A stretch of 12,786 nt of DNA from an uncultured Clostridia bacterium (GTDB lineage: Bacteria; Bacillota; Clostridia; Christensenellales; CAG-138). A model generated the notes under the pieces. The model saw only the letters and a list, made by a program, of their open reading frames with translations, did not search any database and was not told the origin of the DNA. The stretch covers positions 1 through 12,786 of the forward strand of contig CALCEX010000066.1 in NCBI GenBank assembly GCA_937900325.1. The letters are read 5' to 3'. Each line of letters starts with the position of its first letter. Positions within the stretch are counted from its first letter, which is position 1. This document shows, piece by piece, positions 12,601 through 12,786 of the stretch. The translations under genes and the position numbers were made by a program.

Positions 12601-12786
12601 TTAGCAGCTCATCCACGGGAATGTAGCCCACAAGGTCGTACTCGATATGTACCTTCTGCCTGCGCTTGCCGCTGGACTTGTCAGGCGCTTCCACATAGAC
12701 TGCCTTGACAAGCTCTCTGAGGGCATAGGGGGTCAGCTCCGTGAGGGCGCTGTTCCTCTTTACCCGCTGAACAAACTGCTCTATAT
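12584..12786 (-). CDS. Large serine recombinase, C-terminal 66 residues (partial at window edge)
   Basis: The minus-strand frame enters from the right edge and stops at TGA 12586-12584. The fragment opens IEQFVQRVKRNSALTELTPY, continues through ELVKAVYVEAPDKSSGKR, and includes VHIEYDLVGYIP. This is the ending of DUF4368-type large serine recombinases, related to TnpX/TndX of Tn4451 and Tn5397-type elements and to many clostridial integrative elements. Such enzymes excise and insert DNA through an N-terminal catalytic serine domain, which lies outside the window. Only the tail is visible, so activity cannot be judged. Its presence suggests that a mobile element occupies the region to the right. 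Confidence 0.87.
   Translation of the reverse strand, partial: IEQFVQRVKRNSALTELTPYALRELVKAVYVEAPDKSSGKRRQKVHIEYDLVGYIPVDELLKAEQA

Noticed and set aside
1..12786. CRISPR arrays, rRNA genes and complete insertion sequences
   Set aside because: No regularly spaced repeat array, rRNA stretch or transposase frame was found. The only mobility gene is the recombinase tail at the right edge.

Overview
The window looks like a chromosomal segment of a Clostridia-type member of the Bacillota. The evidence is strong AGGAGG ribosome binding sites, the gene block rpmG-secE-nusG-rplK-rplA-rplJ-rplL, a Firmicutes-type L10 leader, a TIGR01906/DUF1461 membrane protein, and a sortase-anchored surface protein. 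GC is fairly high, with frequent AGG (Arg) and ATA (Ile) codons. I cannot name the genus.

Layout, left to right. (1) 1-2086, minus strand: a two-gene unit (a DUF1461 Lit-like membrane protein, then tsaD) runs toward a separate promoter that drives tRNA-Gly(CCC) and the start of tuf (EF-Tu), which leaves the window at position 1. (2) 2168-2884, plus strand: a divergent, unrecognised 238-residue protein. (3) 2971-6479, plus strand: the transcription/translation block. One promoter precedes rpmG-secE-nusG-rplK-rplA, with an L1-type leader hairpin before rplK. A second promoter with an L10 leader and candidate attenuator precedes rplJ-rplL. A very strong terminator closes the block, so rpoB does not follow rplL here. 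(4) 6610-8201, minus strand: an unknown single-pass membrane protein followed by dusB. (5) 8330-10508, plus strand: greA-lysS behind a perfect consensus promoter, which is preceded by a 21-bp-period direct repeat, with a terminator after lysS. (6) 10593-12786: an accessory patch. It holds a secreted, sortase-anchored adhesin with an internal-thioester signature and CnaB-type isopeptide domains. Convergent to it is the 3' end of a large serine recombinase, which suggests a mobile element begins at or near this edge.

Most of the window is housekeeping: ribosomal proteins, transcription elongation factors (NusG, GreA), Sec translocation (SecE), tRNA modification (TsaD, DusB), tRNA charging (LysRS) and tRNA delivery (EF-Tu). 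The least ordinary items are the thioester adhesin next to the recombinase, the two ribosomal-protein leader RNAs, the repeat upstream of greA, the structured gap after rplL, and three poorly characterised proteins. I found no clearly new multi-gene system.
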